Shown here one piece after another: positions 28,501-43,500 of a stretch of 64,000 nucleotides of DNA (the stretch's first letter is position 1; the number at the start of each line of letters is the position of its first letter). The stretch is from Buxus sempervirens. Its lineage: Eukaryota; Streptophyta; Magnoliopsida; Buxales; Buxaceae. The translations under genes and the position numbers were made by a program. The DNA is taken from assembly GCA_947561395.2 (NCBI GenBank), contig OX387190.1:42272392-42336391 (forward strand), written 5' to 3'. The notes beneath the pieces were generated by a model. The model was not told where the DNA came from. It worked only from the letters and a program-made list of their open reading frames with translations, and did not search any database.

Positions 28501-31500
28501 AATGTAATTGCATGACTAGAATAAATATTAAGATAATGAAGACATTTCAATTATGCCAAACCAAGGAAACAGAACAAAATAGTAAGAAGCAAACCTTCAC
28601 CAATTGAATGAAAGCCATTTCCCAAGCCACTGACTTCCCATGTTCACTGCTTGCTTTATCAATCACATTGCTCACTGGATAGGTTATTATGAATGCAGAA
28701 GCCTGTCAAGTAACCGTCATTATTGGATTGCTACATGCTCCAATCTCCAATCATCTTTATGAATAATCAAAGTGTTACCTCAGAATAATTGTTCCCAGAA
28801 TACCCCCCTAATGCTGTGCTTGGATCAAGTGGAGCCTTAAATGCACTCCTACATGTGTCAGCAGAAGTATAATGCTGAAGAAGGAAAATGTAGAAGTTGA
28901 ATGTGAGCATGAGTTCCCTTAAAGAAAATATCACCATACAACAATAAGGAAAACTAACAACCATAATCTTTCAGAGTTGTGTTTAGGAAATCACCAATCA
29001 GTTCTGCTAAACCTTCTTATTTTTATCTTCTTTTTTTTTCTTAGTTAGTTCCACTGAACCTTCTAAGCATCCTTACAAATTTAAAAACGAAAATATAAAT
29101 TAGTTAGCATACTTTGCTCATATCAATTTTAATTTATAACAAAAATTCTCTGTTAGCATCTTATTTTTCCCTTGCAAATTCGAACTTCCTGCATCAGACG
29201 TATTGGACCTGATTGAAGGATATATGCATACGTGGGAAATGGGCAACGAGAATGAGAAATATAACACATATCAAATTAACCATTTAACACAATCATCTAG
29301 ATTTTAAATATGTATGAGTATTAAATAAAATGAAGAACATAAAAGTACCTGAAAGCAATACTCAGCATGTTCAACTCCCCCGTATTCGTCATACTTTGCA
29401 GGGTCCATTTTAAAATACTGTGAAGAGAAATATATTGGATTAATCTCTACAAGTAATCACCATATCCGTGCCCATATATCAGTTTTCAACCCCAGGCACA
29501 CTAACAGTGACGGGAGTATTGATAATTGCTCGTAAGGAAGAAACATAAGTAGATGCATATAATTTAGCTGATTCAACAGTGTAAATTAGCTCCCAAAATA
29601 ACGAAAACAAGGAATTTATGTGCAGGCATCAATTATCAAGTATGAAACAACCTAAGAAGTAGGAAAATTACTGGATGTCACCAGACAAAGGAAAGTATTA
29701 TACTGACATCTATGAATCAACTGTTTACATAGTTTACAAAAGTTACCTGACTTAGAAAAAAATGAAGTGGATTATTGTAGTTATTTGATTTAGAGAAAAT
29801 GCATTAACAAGGACAGGGTTAAAAAGTGGAAAATGAATTGCAAAAGGAAGCTTATGAATAAGTCCAGACAGTACAATGGTACAAAATTCAGGAAAGGAGA
29901 TTAAAACAAAAGATGATCAAGCCACTAAGATAAAATGCCTGTATATCAGCAGGAGCACTCGGTGTTTCATCGCCTATTCCAAACAGTGAAACATGTATAC
30001 ACATCTCTTTATGAAGCTAACATGTACTTTTGTTTCACAACTGGAACAGGCAACAAAACATGGAGGACCCCAGCTGACATGCACTCTGATAAAACTTCTA
30101 AGTACCATGAAAAATGGATGTAGATACAGGATTACAGATTAAGGCCACTATATCCAAGATGATTTCAATAATTCGTAAGATAAATTTGAAGGAAATTACT
30201 CTTACATTTTGTTTCACCAAATTATAATTTTTGCTGAATTGCCTTTTTTATTGTTCCGCTTTCTTGTAAAGTTGACAATAATAGGTTAAGAAGAACAAGA
30301 GAAGTGGAAGAGAAAATGAGGAAAATGAAGACAAAATTAAGTTGATTAAACTAGGTCAACCCTTAAGTGTCCTACTTTGATTAAAAATACCCCTGAAATA
30401 TATAATACATTACATCATATCCAACATTTCTAATGCATAATCACCAAGAATTTTTATTTTGTTAATGTAGTTGCAACACATTCAACTCCCTGATAGCAGT
30501 AGGATATATCAATCCTGTTATGCAAAAAGACTGCTTAAAAATTGTGCTAAGAAAACAAGTTCTAGGGATAATTCAGTCTTTAAGAACATTTTTAAGAGAA
30601 AGCCAAAGAAAGGGGAAGGTTTCTCAATAATCTATTTCAGTTTCCCGCAATCTGCACTAAGCATACTTAATAATTTCTTTTTTCTTTGATTTAATGACAT
30701 TCTCACAAATAGTTGTTGAAAGAATTTGCTCATCTCTTCTGGCAGATACTTATAAATAGCAATAAAATATCAAATAAGCCTTTCATTAACACGTAAAGAA
30801 ACTTTCAAATAAAAGAACGAAGGATTCTCTTTAACAAAAGGGGAAAAGAAGGAAGAATAGAAGGAGATAGAAATTACAGATTCAGGTGTCTCTCTAGAAC
30901 AGCAAAATGATTTATCCAAGCTAGTTTTGGTGGCAACATAAATCTTAATACACATCTTTATCTATCAAAAACAATATCTCTAAGTGGGATTAAGATTATC
31001 AAGTTTCTTTGACTGATTCTATCCAGGATCCTTTTCATCTTCGTCTTGTCCTCGTAGATCCTTTGGTGATTGCAAAAATATCAAGCAATAAGTATCAACC
31101 AAAAAAAAAGGGCACAGAGAAACAATTAGATCAAGTCCCTGCACCTCAAATTTGCTTACCAATCCCATTATAAAATCAAAAGAAAATAAGAAAGAAAGTT
31201 AAGAGATAAGTTCCAGTTAAAAAGTTATCCTTTGAAAAATACTTGCACAGTTTGCAAAGGGTTATCCAAAATGTTTCCAAAAAAACACTTGCATGGAGCC
31301 ATGACTTTCAAGACCCCTTTCTCTAACCTATTGAGCTGCATACAAGTAAGTTTCATTATATGGGAGACCCTAACCATAGATTATTTGAAAATGAGAAGGT
31401 TGTTCTTATAGTCTGTTCCAAGAAGAATGGACAACAGAATTGAGAAGCATTTTTCTTTTAACCCAAAAATAAAAGAGATATTTACTCCACTTATCCTCGT

Positions 31501-34500
31501 ACCACCTAAAGTAAATTAATTTGTTTCAAACAATAGCCTAAACAAGACATTGACAGTGTTATTAAACATTTATTGAACCAATATACCAAATAACAATAAA
31601 GCAGAAAACTGGTATACCACCTTCCTCATTGGCCCTTTGCCCACAGAGCTTACTGAATAATTTTAGCCATCTTGGGAGAAACTTTTTCATGCCAAATACC
31701 TTTGCAGCTACATGGATGTTGTTTGCTGTGAATGATGAAATTGTTTGCAGCAGGTTGAATTATTCAGGAGGAAAGGACAAGAAAATCTTTTAATGAATGT
31801 TTTTAGCAGAAGCCAATGTTGAACTTCAATCGCAGTTACTTTTCCACTCATCATTGGTGCTCAACGGTTATGCCTTTTTTTTTTTTTTTTTGATAAGACA
31901 ACAGTTATGCCTAGCATCTAACTTTTTGTTCCATTTAGTATGCATATCACATAGAAGAGAGCTTCCCATTTTAAAATTGGTATAAAAGACCTTTAAAAGT
32001 CCAAAGGATAATTATTGCAGACAAATTAATACCAAGCCACAACTATAAAAATCATACATAGAAAACAAATATAGGGACATACCTGCAGAACGCTTTGAGT
32101 GGCACAATCCTGTCCAAGTGGCTTCAAGCAAATGTCAGTAAGAGATACCATTGAGCCAGAATAATTTGCACGGATCCCATCAACCTGTCCACATTAAGCA
32201 AAGAACAGATTCTCATGCTATCTATGAATTATATAAGCTTACATTGGTGAATAAAAATTTGCAGCAACATTCATCTTGAACTCAAGATGAAAATTTAGAC
32301 ATAAAGCTTAAATTTGAGTAGCACCATGAACTCAAGATACCTTCTTCTGCATTTCAAATAACAACTGGATATTGTCCTCTGTCACAATACTCGGTGGCCT
32401 GCCATGCTTTGAATCTGGTCTACTAGCTAATATGAGCTGAAAATATTCAAATTGTCACTTGCATGCCATTTTTCCCTCCAACAAATCAGAACAGAATGTC
32501 CAAACAATGGCAAAGTTGAAAGCAGGCACCAAAATAGAACTAAAAAAGACCAAGTAAATGGGCTTGTTTTCCTTATTATATACAAGGCACTGGAATTGAA
32601 AAACCTATCATTGGCACTTGGTAAAATCATTTAATATTACTGTTAAACCAGCTGTGAGATTTGTCAATAATGATGTCATAATGTTGCACTATTTTACTTC
32701 CCTAGAACCTAAAGCAAAATACTGGTCTCTTCTTCAAAATACTAAACAACTGACATGAAGCCCTAGCTGGGTTCACAATCTCATACACGGCAGAGTTTCC
32801 ATATGATCTATGGAATGATGTTTTAAAAGACTGGTCTTAGCTCTTGACAAGGGCAGGGCTTGCAGTTCCTGGTCATTTGTACTCAGCTGGACTGAATTGA
32901 TTAGCTCAGTTTTATCCAAAAGGGAAAAAATAGGGAAAAAGAGAGAGAGAGAGAGAGAGAACAGCTAAAAGCACTTTTCACATAAAATTATCCGATAACC
33001 ACCCACAACATTTGCATATGATTCATCTCCCAAATTTAGGAATGTTGTTCAAAAAGCATTCTGAAATCTTCCAGAATCTTGCCCACACTAGTTTCATGCC
33101 CACAATCATCCTTAGGCATTAAAGACCTAGAAAATAATTTGAAGGACCCATCAAATCCTACACAACAGTAAACAGTACCCATATTTAACCCAGCCCAAGG
33201 AAAACATGGCCTGAATATGATTGTTAAAACCCACCCACCCACCCAATCAATGAAAGAAAAACAAAAATAAACAGAAGTAAAGCCTGGAACAGTAGAAGCC
33301 TGGAAATCAGTTAGATAACTGAAAATCCATGTAAATTTGATGGATATAGGAATAGGAGATCCATCTTCTGGCCCTTCACAATAAATTTCAAAAACAAAAC
33401 TAATGTCCTGGCCTCGGAATTTCATACATGCACTTCTAGTACAGAAATGATTAGTAAAAGCAATTCTTGTACTTCCTTGCTAGATCCAATTCCACAGACC
33501 ACTCTTCATATGCCAACATCCTAAGCAATGACTTCACAAAAGAAACGAATCACTTTCCTAACAAGGTGCAAACAGTAAAACATGCTACATGGTATGAAGC
33601 TCAATAGGGCGTGCAAAAGCCTGAGCTGTAAGTGCACCGAACCAAAATGACCTTAAATCTCCCTTTTGTGTGTTACATTCCTTGCATTTGGTTTCCAGAA
33701 CCATAGGGGCAACTTTAAATACTTCTTTACCAATTACGGCTAACATGATACCATAAGCATCGGATAAATATCACCATGGTAAGAAAAAATGGTACAAACT
33801 CCACCCTGCCAAAACTATAACAAGCAATCACCATTTTGAGCATGCATATGGACTTCTTCTTTTTTATGCATAACGGGAAAATATATTATAGATAAGAGAG
33901 GATTAAGGTACAAAGAGCAAGAAGGGCCCATGAGAGACGGAGCCCACAAGAGCAAACAAAAGATAAATAAAAGGAAACTAAGGGGAAGTCAAAGAACCAA
34001 AGAAACCATACAACAACCTAGAACAATGACTGCAATATGAGAGGAACAAACCAAAAGCCAAGTAAAACCAAAACCGACACCATCAGTCTAAAGCCATGAC
34101 CACAACTAAGTTACTTGAGCGGCTGAGATATGATTAAACTCCTTCCTTAAGCAGACCCAAGCCAAATTGTCTTTGATAGAGTAAAAGGAAGCAACCTGCT
34201 TTTTCCATCCATAGGGTGAGAGGAGATAGCTCACAGGTGTTCCCCATATTTGCCAAAGACAAACATCTACTCATTTTATTTGGTATGGCAAGCCTGCATG
34301 ACAAGAACAGACACCAGATGTGGTGCATGGGACCAAATGCTTCTTTCTCTTGCCAGCTGACCACTTCTTTCACTCAGATGTTCAATTCCTGTAGTTATTT
34401 TCTCTATTTTCATTAAGGAAGTTTATTAAAGGGCCAGCTCTTAAGACCCTTGCTTGCCAAATATATATTCCTTACTATGCTTTCTTTCAAGTCAAAGAAC

Positions 34501-37500
34501 ATAGTATGATACTTAACTTTGAGACTATTCATCTACTTTGCAAGTTTCCCAACACAAGTGATTTGTTGGCTAAGAATAAGCATCAAAAAACAGATGTGTA
34601 TTTTGCAAATCTGATACAGAGTCTGTAAATCACTTGTTTGTTCATTGTAAGGTTGCTCATAACCTGTGGTCTGTTTTCCTACAGAGATTTGACAAGTTAT
34701 GGGTGCAACCTCAAGATTTGATTCAAGTGTTGCAGTCTTGGAATTATAGCAAAAATGTTCTGAGGTACGATGTATTGTGGAATTTGGCACCGGCTGCTAT
34801 TCTTGGGCGTTATGGAAAGAGAGGAACAAGAGAATTTTTAAAGATTCATGTAGTTCATTTTAGGGCTTATTAGAACCATCTCAACTATCTGTTGTATTGG
34901 GCACTGAGTAATGAATCTTGTAAAGGGATGGTTTGTCAAGAGTTTCTTGAGTGTGGGAACTTTTGTGATTTGTAGAACTGATCATGTACACCGATCGTGT
35001 ACTGTTTAGTTTCTGTACTCTTGCTTTTTATGCTTTAATATAATCCTTTTTATTACCGATCAAAAAAAATGAGCATCAAAAAATAAATAACCAATTAGAG
35101 AGTCAAAGTCTGACCAACAGAAGAGTCCTAGAGAACCCGTTGAAATGTATTTGTTTAAAAAGGCAAAATAGCTGTGTTAGAAATTGAATTAGCAAGACAA
35201 CCCTCCTCAACCCCCATCCAAACACACAAAGAAAAAAAATATACAAATAAAAAGAAGGATGATGCAGGGGACAGCTATAGCAAGACAATGATGCATTATA
35301 ACCAATAAAAACATAAAAGACCTGTTCAATTCGGTAGAAAGGGGCTAGGTGGCTGTCAAAAAATTGCTTCTCTTCTGCAACCTTACTCCCATGCCCTACC
35401 CACAGCTGTAAAACTATGTGTTAAAAGATGACAACATTTGGGTAAAACAACTCATAATAATGGTATGACTGAGACACAGATGCCAATAAAATACCTTCTC
35501 AGGTCGAGTCTCCACCTTAAAACGAATTAGGCCAAGACAAAGTACAAGAACAATGGCCAATGATGAACAGAGAACAAGTGTTGGGTTTCTAGCAACCCAT
35601 GTTCCATATCTCCTGGAGAAAGATAGACATGTGATCTTTTAACAGAAAAAAACTAGCAAATGATGATAATCATTATTATTATTGGAACTGGCATTGACCT
35701 GTAAAAACTTGAAATGTATCCTTGCACAACAGAAAGTTGGACCCCATTCATCAAACGAGGAAGCTCTTCCGGCATCTGTAATAATTAAAAACTATACAGT
35801 ATAAAATAATATATAGTGTGTACAAAATACAATGAGACACACAATAATATAAGTAGGGCATTTATGGCATCCAAAGATTTCAGCAATCTAAGCTGACCAC
35901 TATCTTTTTCTGCCCAGAGCTGAAGCGTTACAAAGTTATCACCCAAAACCAATACAACAAAGGAATTTTGTGTCAATAGCTTATTCAAACATAACAACAT
36001 ATGAATTTTGAAATTGCAGAAACTCTAGCTATGGGACTTTAATTGACACAGCAGGGAAAGATAAGGTATGTCAGGACCAGGAGTCAACATCATCAAACTA
36101 ACAAAACAGTTTTGTAGGAAGAATAACAGTTAGTATGGCTAATCAATTGCATGATTTCGACCAGCTATACTTTCAAAATATCATACAACTTTAATTTGGA
36201 ATTCACCAGGCGAAAATCCCCGGACATCAAATTTTTGCAAACAAAAGTGGTCAGTACTCCCCTGAAAATGCATCTACTTTCAATCATAAGCAATAAAATA
36301 AATAAATCTTAAAATGTCAATCAATAATCAGGAATCTGGTACTATTCATGTGTAAAAACGACCAAATGCAGAAGTTTCTTCAAAGTGATAGAAGTAGTGG
36401 AATGAAACAGATATTTAAGTTTAACAAACAATGAGCAACTGAAGAAAATACAAACTAGGGAAATTTCTGACATCCAAACAAAGGATCTCACAAGAAAAAA
36501 AAAGCAGAGTCCAATAGCAGAACCTTGAAAATGAATAGAGAAATGAACTAATAACAAGTAGCAAGAAATGATACAAGTTTATCTCTGTACAAAAAAGAAT
36601 GACAGTGCCACATTGACAGAAAAATTCCATATACAAATTTATGCTTGATTATTTATAGTCATTAGCCAGTGAAAAAGAATCAGTGTATATAGAACTATAA
36701 ATTGGCATGAACCTGCATTGGGAGGGTGGTCTCATCTTTTGGCTTAGTAGCAGAATGGAATCCATCTTCATCCATTACATTTAACGACGGTCTCATTTGA
36801 GCAGCAGGTCTCCTCCTTTCACTTTTTCGACAGAACAAACTCCATCCAAGAAATGCAGGAAGCAAAACTATGTACAAAATTGCCATCGAAAAATCAATAC
36901 ATCTGATCTGCAGTCATCAAGCAAAAAGCAAATCAACAAAGTTAAGGAAGGGACTTAAAAGCTAAAATCACAAAGAAGCTACCTAGAAGATCAGTCCTTT
37001 CATAATGATCCGGTCATCAGTATTATAAAGCCTAAATTCAACTCAATAAACCAAGCCCAGACCATATCCTAGACGGGTAAATAAATCATTAACGTAGCAA
37101 CGTTAACCAAATCATTCTATAATTCATTCCTAACCTTAAGAGACCCAATTTTAAGTGAGCAGGCATGTCTTTTGTGTGGGGAAGGAGATGCTGAATCAGC
37201 ACATATGGGAGAAGAAGGGCAATCTCCACAAGAACAGCCCAGTGAAGTGTCACCACATGAATAAACAGACACATTCATTGGCTTCATTCCAGATGATTCA
37301 GGAGTAGTTGGCCTGAAATTAATGGCATATGGTGAACCAAGTGCGCCAGGAGCTGCTTGTCGACCAATAAACGCAAACCATTCTGCCAACAAAGGAAAAA
37401 GAAAAGCATCAACACTAGGGATAAAGAATAAATAACACAAATCAGATATATAGCTAAATTATTCCAAAACATTATATGCTTTTAGTATATAGTGTTCTAT

Positions 37501-40500
37501 TACTCAGGGAGCGGTAAACAAAAGACCCTACGAGTTTCTTAATGCTACCTCATCAATATGAGGATGCTACTCAAGAAACTTATACAGTGGGTGAGCTATC
37601 TAATTTTTTTCCTTTTGTGGGAAGTTGGGGCTTTCTTGCATAAATCAAGTCCATTCACAAAGTTTTGAACATGTGCCCATCTGTCTGAACCATATACTTT
37701 CCTCAGGATGTGGCAAGAATACCTAACCTTTTAACCTCGCCATAAAAAGCATGTTCAAGAAACATAGACAACATCACTTGAAAGGAATTCTGCCAGAAGC
37801 ATCAGCCAAAGGAGATACTGAAGGAGATATTGAATATTATTTAAGACTAAGGATGAGAAGCAGGTAGACAAGCAGAATAATTCCCTTATATAAAACGATA
37901 ATCGTGAACGGCCAAAGTCAAATTTTATGACTATTTGCAACTTAAACTTAACCATTGGCCTCATATTTACATTTTATGATTGGTAAAAAGAGAGAGAATT
38001 CTTTGGTATCAATTCACATAAAACCATAATGAATATCCCTAAAAGGGTAGCCCATTGCACGAGGCTCCCACCACTACGAAAGATTTGATGAGGGTCTGAT
38101 GTACACAACCTTATTCCCACAAGCGAGTAGGTTGTTTCTTGTGACTTGAACCCATGACCTTTTGAACATCTCTATACAAATTTTTTTTTTAAATTGAACC
38201 TACCCATGGTTTACAATTTCACCTGTATGTTGGCGGCATGCTGGTGAAATTTCATTTTTTTTTTTTTTGGGTTTGGCGGCAAGAAATAGAGGGTTACAAA
38301 CCCTTTTTCACTTTTTCCCTAGCATGCCGACAAAATCTGGCGAAATTTTCCCACATTTCCCTAAGATGGGGAATTTATTTTCCCTAGATTTCTCGGCATG
38401 CGCCCAAAATTTCTCTGGGCATGCAAAGCAAAATTTCAGTGAAATCCAAAATTTCAGCGAAATCCAAAATTACCAACCTTGATCCTCCTAGTCATAAAAC
38501 AATCAAGCACCAAAAAAAGGAGACATGGAGACAGACTACAATAATTAAATTATCATTACCTACTTGTAAAAAACCCAGCAAACAATATAATGGATTTTCT
38601 TTGAAACACCTTTCAATTTATGGTATAGTGTTCTGTCTTCCCCTACTAAGAGATTCTTTTCACCACTTTGCTTCTATCAAAAACTTCAAGGCTGAGATTT
38701 GTCATAAACATTTCAGTTCCTTTTTTTAAGAAGTATAAACATTTCATTTCCTTGACTCCAAGATTGACTAAAGATATGTACCCCCTCCTAGATCAAGGCT
38801 GATCTCCCATTTTATTATTCATAGTTTGTCTTTTGCTCTTCCTCTTATATGATTTGTATTTCACTCCTTGTGCCTCTACTAATATTGACTACTTTAAAGA
38901 ATGTATTTTGTACATGCATGTGCCCGTGTCAATGTATGCATATATACATACACAAACACACAGATATATATATGTATATATAGAGCTTGAAACGGGTCGG
39001 GTTCGGGTCGGGTCATAATAGTGTTGGTGGTTAGTCGGGTCAGGTTGGAAAACCCCCAAACCGAACCCAACCCAATTAATATAAGGGTCAACCCGCCAAC
39101 CTGATTTTTTTTTTTTTTGCAAAAAAATATGATTAGAAAAATTACATGATAATCATGTTCTCATTCTAGATTTGGAATCTGGATTCTACTAAAAACTTCA
39201 TGTACTAGGAACCATCTTTAAACGTTAAAGACTTAAAGTTCTAATGTTCTATCATTAGTAAAAAAATATATGGATATTCACTAGTCGGAAATCCAGGTTC
39301 AGTTTAAGCATGCTAGCGTTACTAACCCAAACCCATGCTAATTGCTAACAAAACCAATCGTCAGTTATACTTCCGTGGGCGTGGACACTGATGCATCAAT
39401 ATTCAAGGATAATAAATCCACATTAATCGGGTAACCCGTCGGGTTACCAGGTTATAATTGGGTTGACCCGATTACGGGCGGGTTGGAAAAACCCCAACCC
39501 AATTAACATACGGGTCAACCCAAACCCGTTTAAATCTATGAATATATGTGCATATGTCTATGCATGTATGTCTGAATGCACTAGCAATTGTGAACCTTTC
39601 TTGCATGTGGAGTTTATTTTTGTAGAATTTAAATCTTTCTTTTTTTTTAATCAAGTAATTTTTTTTTAATATCAATCCAAAAGGTTACCATGCAGCAAAG
39701 TAACTATCATTCAATTAAAAGATATCTTATTTTGGGATTATTTTTGAAACACTAAAAGAGTTTCGCAGTATCATGGAGTCTTAGAATTACAATTATTTAC
39801 ACAAATTTTAATGAATTTTTAGTTCCAGTCTTAGAACTTTGGATGTTTCTTAGTGTTTTAATTAACACTTATAATTACTGTGCTCCATTATCTTCTTGAG
39901 ATTGATTTTAGAATATTAAAAGAGTTTCCTCTTACAACAGGATTTAGAATTATAATAAAATCCTATATAGTCTTTAATAGTGTTTAATTCTTGTTAGAAG
40001 GTAATTGGAATATTTCTTTTTGGCTTTAGGTATTTCAACTTGTAGACATCTATAAGGATCCTTTTTATAGGCTTAGGACTTAGAAATGAATGCATATAAA
40101 TTTTTTATTGTGGGCATAACTAGTAGTGACGAATATAAGGATTTAAAATTTTTTCTTGTTCTTAGAAAAAATTTAAGTAAAGTCCCATAAACTCTACATT
40201 TATCCTTTTTCTTAGTTATTGAAAATTTAAAAAATTAATTCTTTTATCACAATAGCAGTCTTATTGTTTCCCCTCTTTTCCCTAAGATTTGTTCTGTCAA
40301 TTTAGGCCTCTTAAGCAAGACAGAATTTTGGAAATATGGTTTAACTTCCTAAACAGAAGGTCAATATCTATATGTGTCACATATACACATATATACTACC
40401 ATACATACATACAAATACAGAGAGAGAGAGATTTGGCTGCAGGCTAAGTAGTGCCAGTCACCTTTGAAATTTTGAGCACCTGCACCAATAAAATCAAGGG

Positions 40501-43500
40501 CACGAGAATTCATGGTCCCAAACTTTACATCCTTGCAAGAGCTATATAACCCTTCACCAAAAGCATCAGTTACATAAAGGTCAATTCCATCCACTGTCAC
40601 ATTGTTATTAACCTGAAAAGGAATTAGTAAATAAATCACTGAATTAGATTTGACTCATCTATAAAATGTTAGGTAAGATAATACATTTAGCCCAACATGT
40701 TACATGACATGGACGAAGCCAATACGCAGGGACAACAAGGAACACAAGAAGTTACACAGCAAAACAAAAGGAATATGGAAAACAAAGGGACTGTAAAATT
40801 AAAACACAAAGAGCATGTGGGTGTCATCAATTAGATGCCATTTGGAATACAATGTGAGACATCGCCACAGGAACTTCAGTAAGTTCATACAAATACAAGT
40901 TCTCTCTTTCACATTGTTGCTCAACAAGTATCAGAACTGCATCAATCAAACTTGCTAGTAAATTACAATCAGGAAATGAGCAATATTAAAGGCTGTAAAA
41001 TACTGCCATAGTTTCTCCTAAAAACCAACATATAATAGTAATTTTGTTTTGGTGGAAACATATAATAGTAATTACTAACCTTGATAATTGATGTTACATT
41101 AATGAATAGGCTCTGATTTGGAGAGCAAGAAAGCTCACAAAAAAAGTTCAGAAAGTTCCTCAAGCATGCTGGACACCCTACAAGAAAAGGAATTGCCTGC
41201 AAATATGGCATAAGTTAAAAACACATGCAGGTAAATTAATTCATGCAGAATTCATGAAAGATTAACACAGATAATAATAACATAATCATACATTCTAGGC
41301 TGGAGACAGAGTTCACCACCAAGAGAGCCACCAGTTACAGCATACAGTGATGACAAAAAAAATAAAGAAAAAACAATATTCTTTTAGATGTATTTGACAC
41401 ATACAGAGAATACTAACAGAAATGCATTCACTCGGGTATAAGGACCAAAAATAAAGTCAGAGGAAAGAAAAAGATTTGACAAGTAAGAATGCAAGAAGAC
41501 TAAATATTCCTCATTCATAAACCAAGTCATCAATGAATCACAGAAACTTTTGTACCTAGAATCGCCAAACCACAAAATTTAGTAGGAATGTCAGGAAAGG
41601 CATGCTTCAAGCACCATACAATGAAATATTTGAGATAGATACACATGATAAAGGTAATGATAAGGTTTGCACAATAACATAAACCAAGCAATCCAAATTG
41701 CAAAGACAAATTTAAATCAACAAATGCTAAAAACTGATTCCCTATTAAGTTCCTTGAGAAGGTCACACATTAACAAATGACTTCAAAGGTTATCAACAAA
41801 CGTATGATCAAAAAATATTTAAAAATAATTAAAATAAAATAACAGTAGGAATGCGATTACTAAGAAATGGATCCATATTTTCAATTTTTCTGTGGCCCCT
41901 TAATGACAGGTTTAGAATTTTTTTGCAGAATATTTCTGGAAATTTCACCAAATTTGCTTGAGTCGGAAAAATATTGGTAGAAATTTCAAAACTTCCATCA
42001 TAAGCCAACGAAGTAAGGATCCAACACCATATAATTTTGTGATTTCTCCAAACACTTTATTTTCAACTCAATTTGAGGAACTTAATTTGGGTGCCTGATG
42101 TAGGATTTTGTTATATGTAAAGAGATTGACACAAACAGCCCAATATTGAATTTTTAAAGAATGTGAGAAAATGTGTGACTTTAACTTTGATTAATTGACC
42201 GCATATCATTTTCCTTTTATTTATATGCATGAACTGATGCAGTAACAGTCATTCAAATCTAAAAAATTCAAAATCATGGTTAAAAAAATGGATAAATGTC
42301 ACTTTACAGTTTTTAAACTTAAAAATAATCAAGTATCTTTATCAAATAAATGCATGCAGGCATTCTTTTGTGCCTATATTTAGGTAGGCAGGTGATACTG
42401 AAGCCTGACTGACAAACTGAACAAAATTTTCATTTTGACAGAACAGATTTTTTTGACTACTTATTAAAAATGCAACTGAAATTTTGGAGACAGGGAGAAA
42501 GGGCTAAATGTTCCCACCCACTGCAGCTTGAACTAGAAAGCAAATAAAGCGTGAAAACTCAAAACTAAAAATATAATAAGAATGCCACTTCCTTAGCTAG
42601 GGAACATGCATCACCATAGATCAGAGCTACAAGAGTGATCCCACAACTCCAGAAGATTACAAAAGATGAACATAAGGAAAGATTTTTTCTTTCTTTCCTT
42701 TTTTTTTTTTTTTTTTTGGGGACAGGGCGTCCCACATGAAATGTCTCTGAAGTTGCTGATGATTGGCAACCAAAACAAACACGCAAGATTGATACACATA
42801 ACTTTGGCCATTTACATGTCATCTTGATGTTCCATATAATTGTCCTCAAATGTTACCCTGCTCCTTTTCACCCAGATAAACCATATTTTAGCCAAAAGGA
42901 TGCACCTCAAAGAATAAACCCACAACAACAAAAGACCGGGATTTCAAAACTTAAACCATATATTTACCAATTCTACCACCTTCCTGATTCATGAAAATGG
43001 CATTTGAAGCATAATCTTATACCGACTTCTCATGAAGGCAATAAGATAAGCATCTTAGGATTGATGAGATCCTTTAAAATTAAAGATGAGGACAATCAAA
43101 GGGGAATAATTATACACTATTCACCATACCCATAACCCATCCCATTGACATGTCAAAGCAGTTTGATATTTTTTTTCACCATCAAATAACTTACACTAAA
43201 AGGAAATCCATGGTAAAAACAATGAGATAAAGCCTAATCTCATACGAGATCAAGAAATACTCAAATTGCCTTTACAACTATTCAGAATTTCCGATCAACA
43301 AGCTATCCCAATCAATTAGCTTCCTTCTTTTTTTTTTCCTATTTTCCTCAAGTATTGGTCCTCTTAGAAGTAGTCATGCACCTCAAAGGAGAAGGCTTCT
43401 AGTGCAACCCAGAAATTAACATTATCACAAGTAAACACTGCTCTGTACAATCTACACATGTCCACCAAATCTTTTTAAAGAAACCAATGCAAAGGAAAAA

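Larger units (their letters stand above)
27944..36907 (-). other. NPC1: NPC1 exons 8-17: first membrane segments and middle lumenal domain
   Basis: Exons in coding order: 36713-36907, 35699-35775, 35495-35612, 35322-35405, 32341-32436, 32083-32184, 29349-29417, 28779-28874, 28595-28702, 27944-28057. They encode residues 283-635. Exon 8 carries a membrane segment ([18 protein letters not shown]) and a basic cytoplasmic loop. Exons 9 and 10 give [20 protein letters not shown] followed by a second membrane segment. Exons 11-17 form the middle lumenal domain, including [33 protein letters not shown] and [10 protein letters not shown], which are conserved across NPC1 proteins. Confidence 0.93.
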
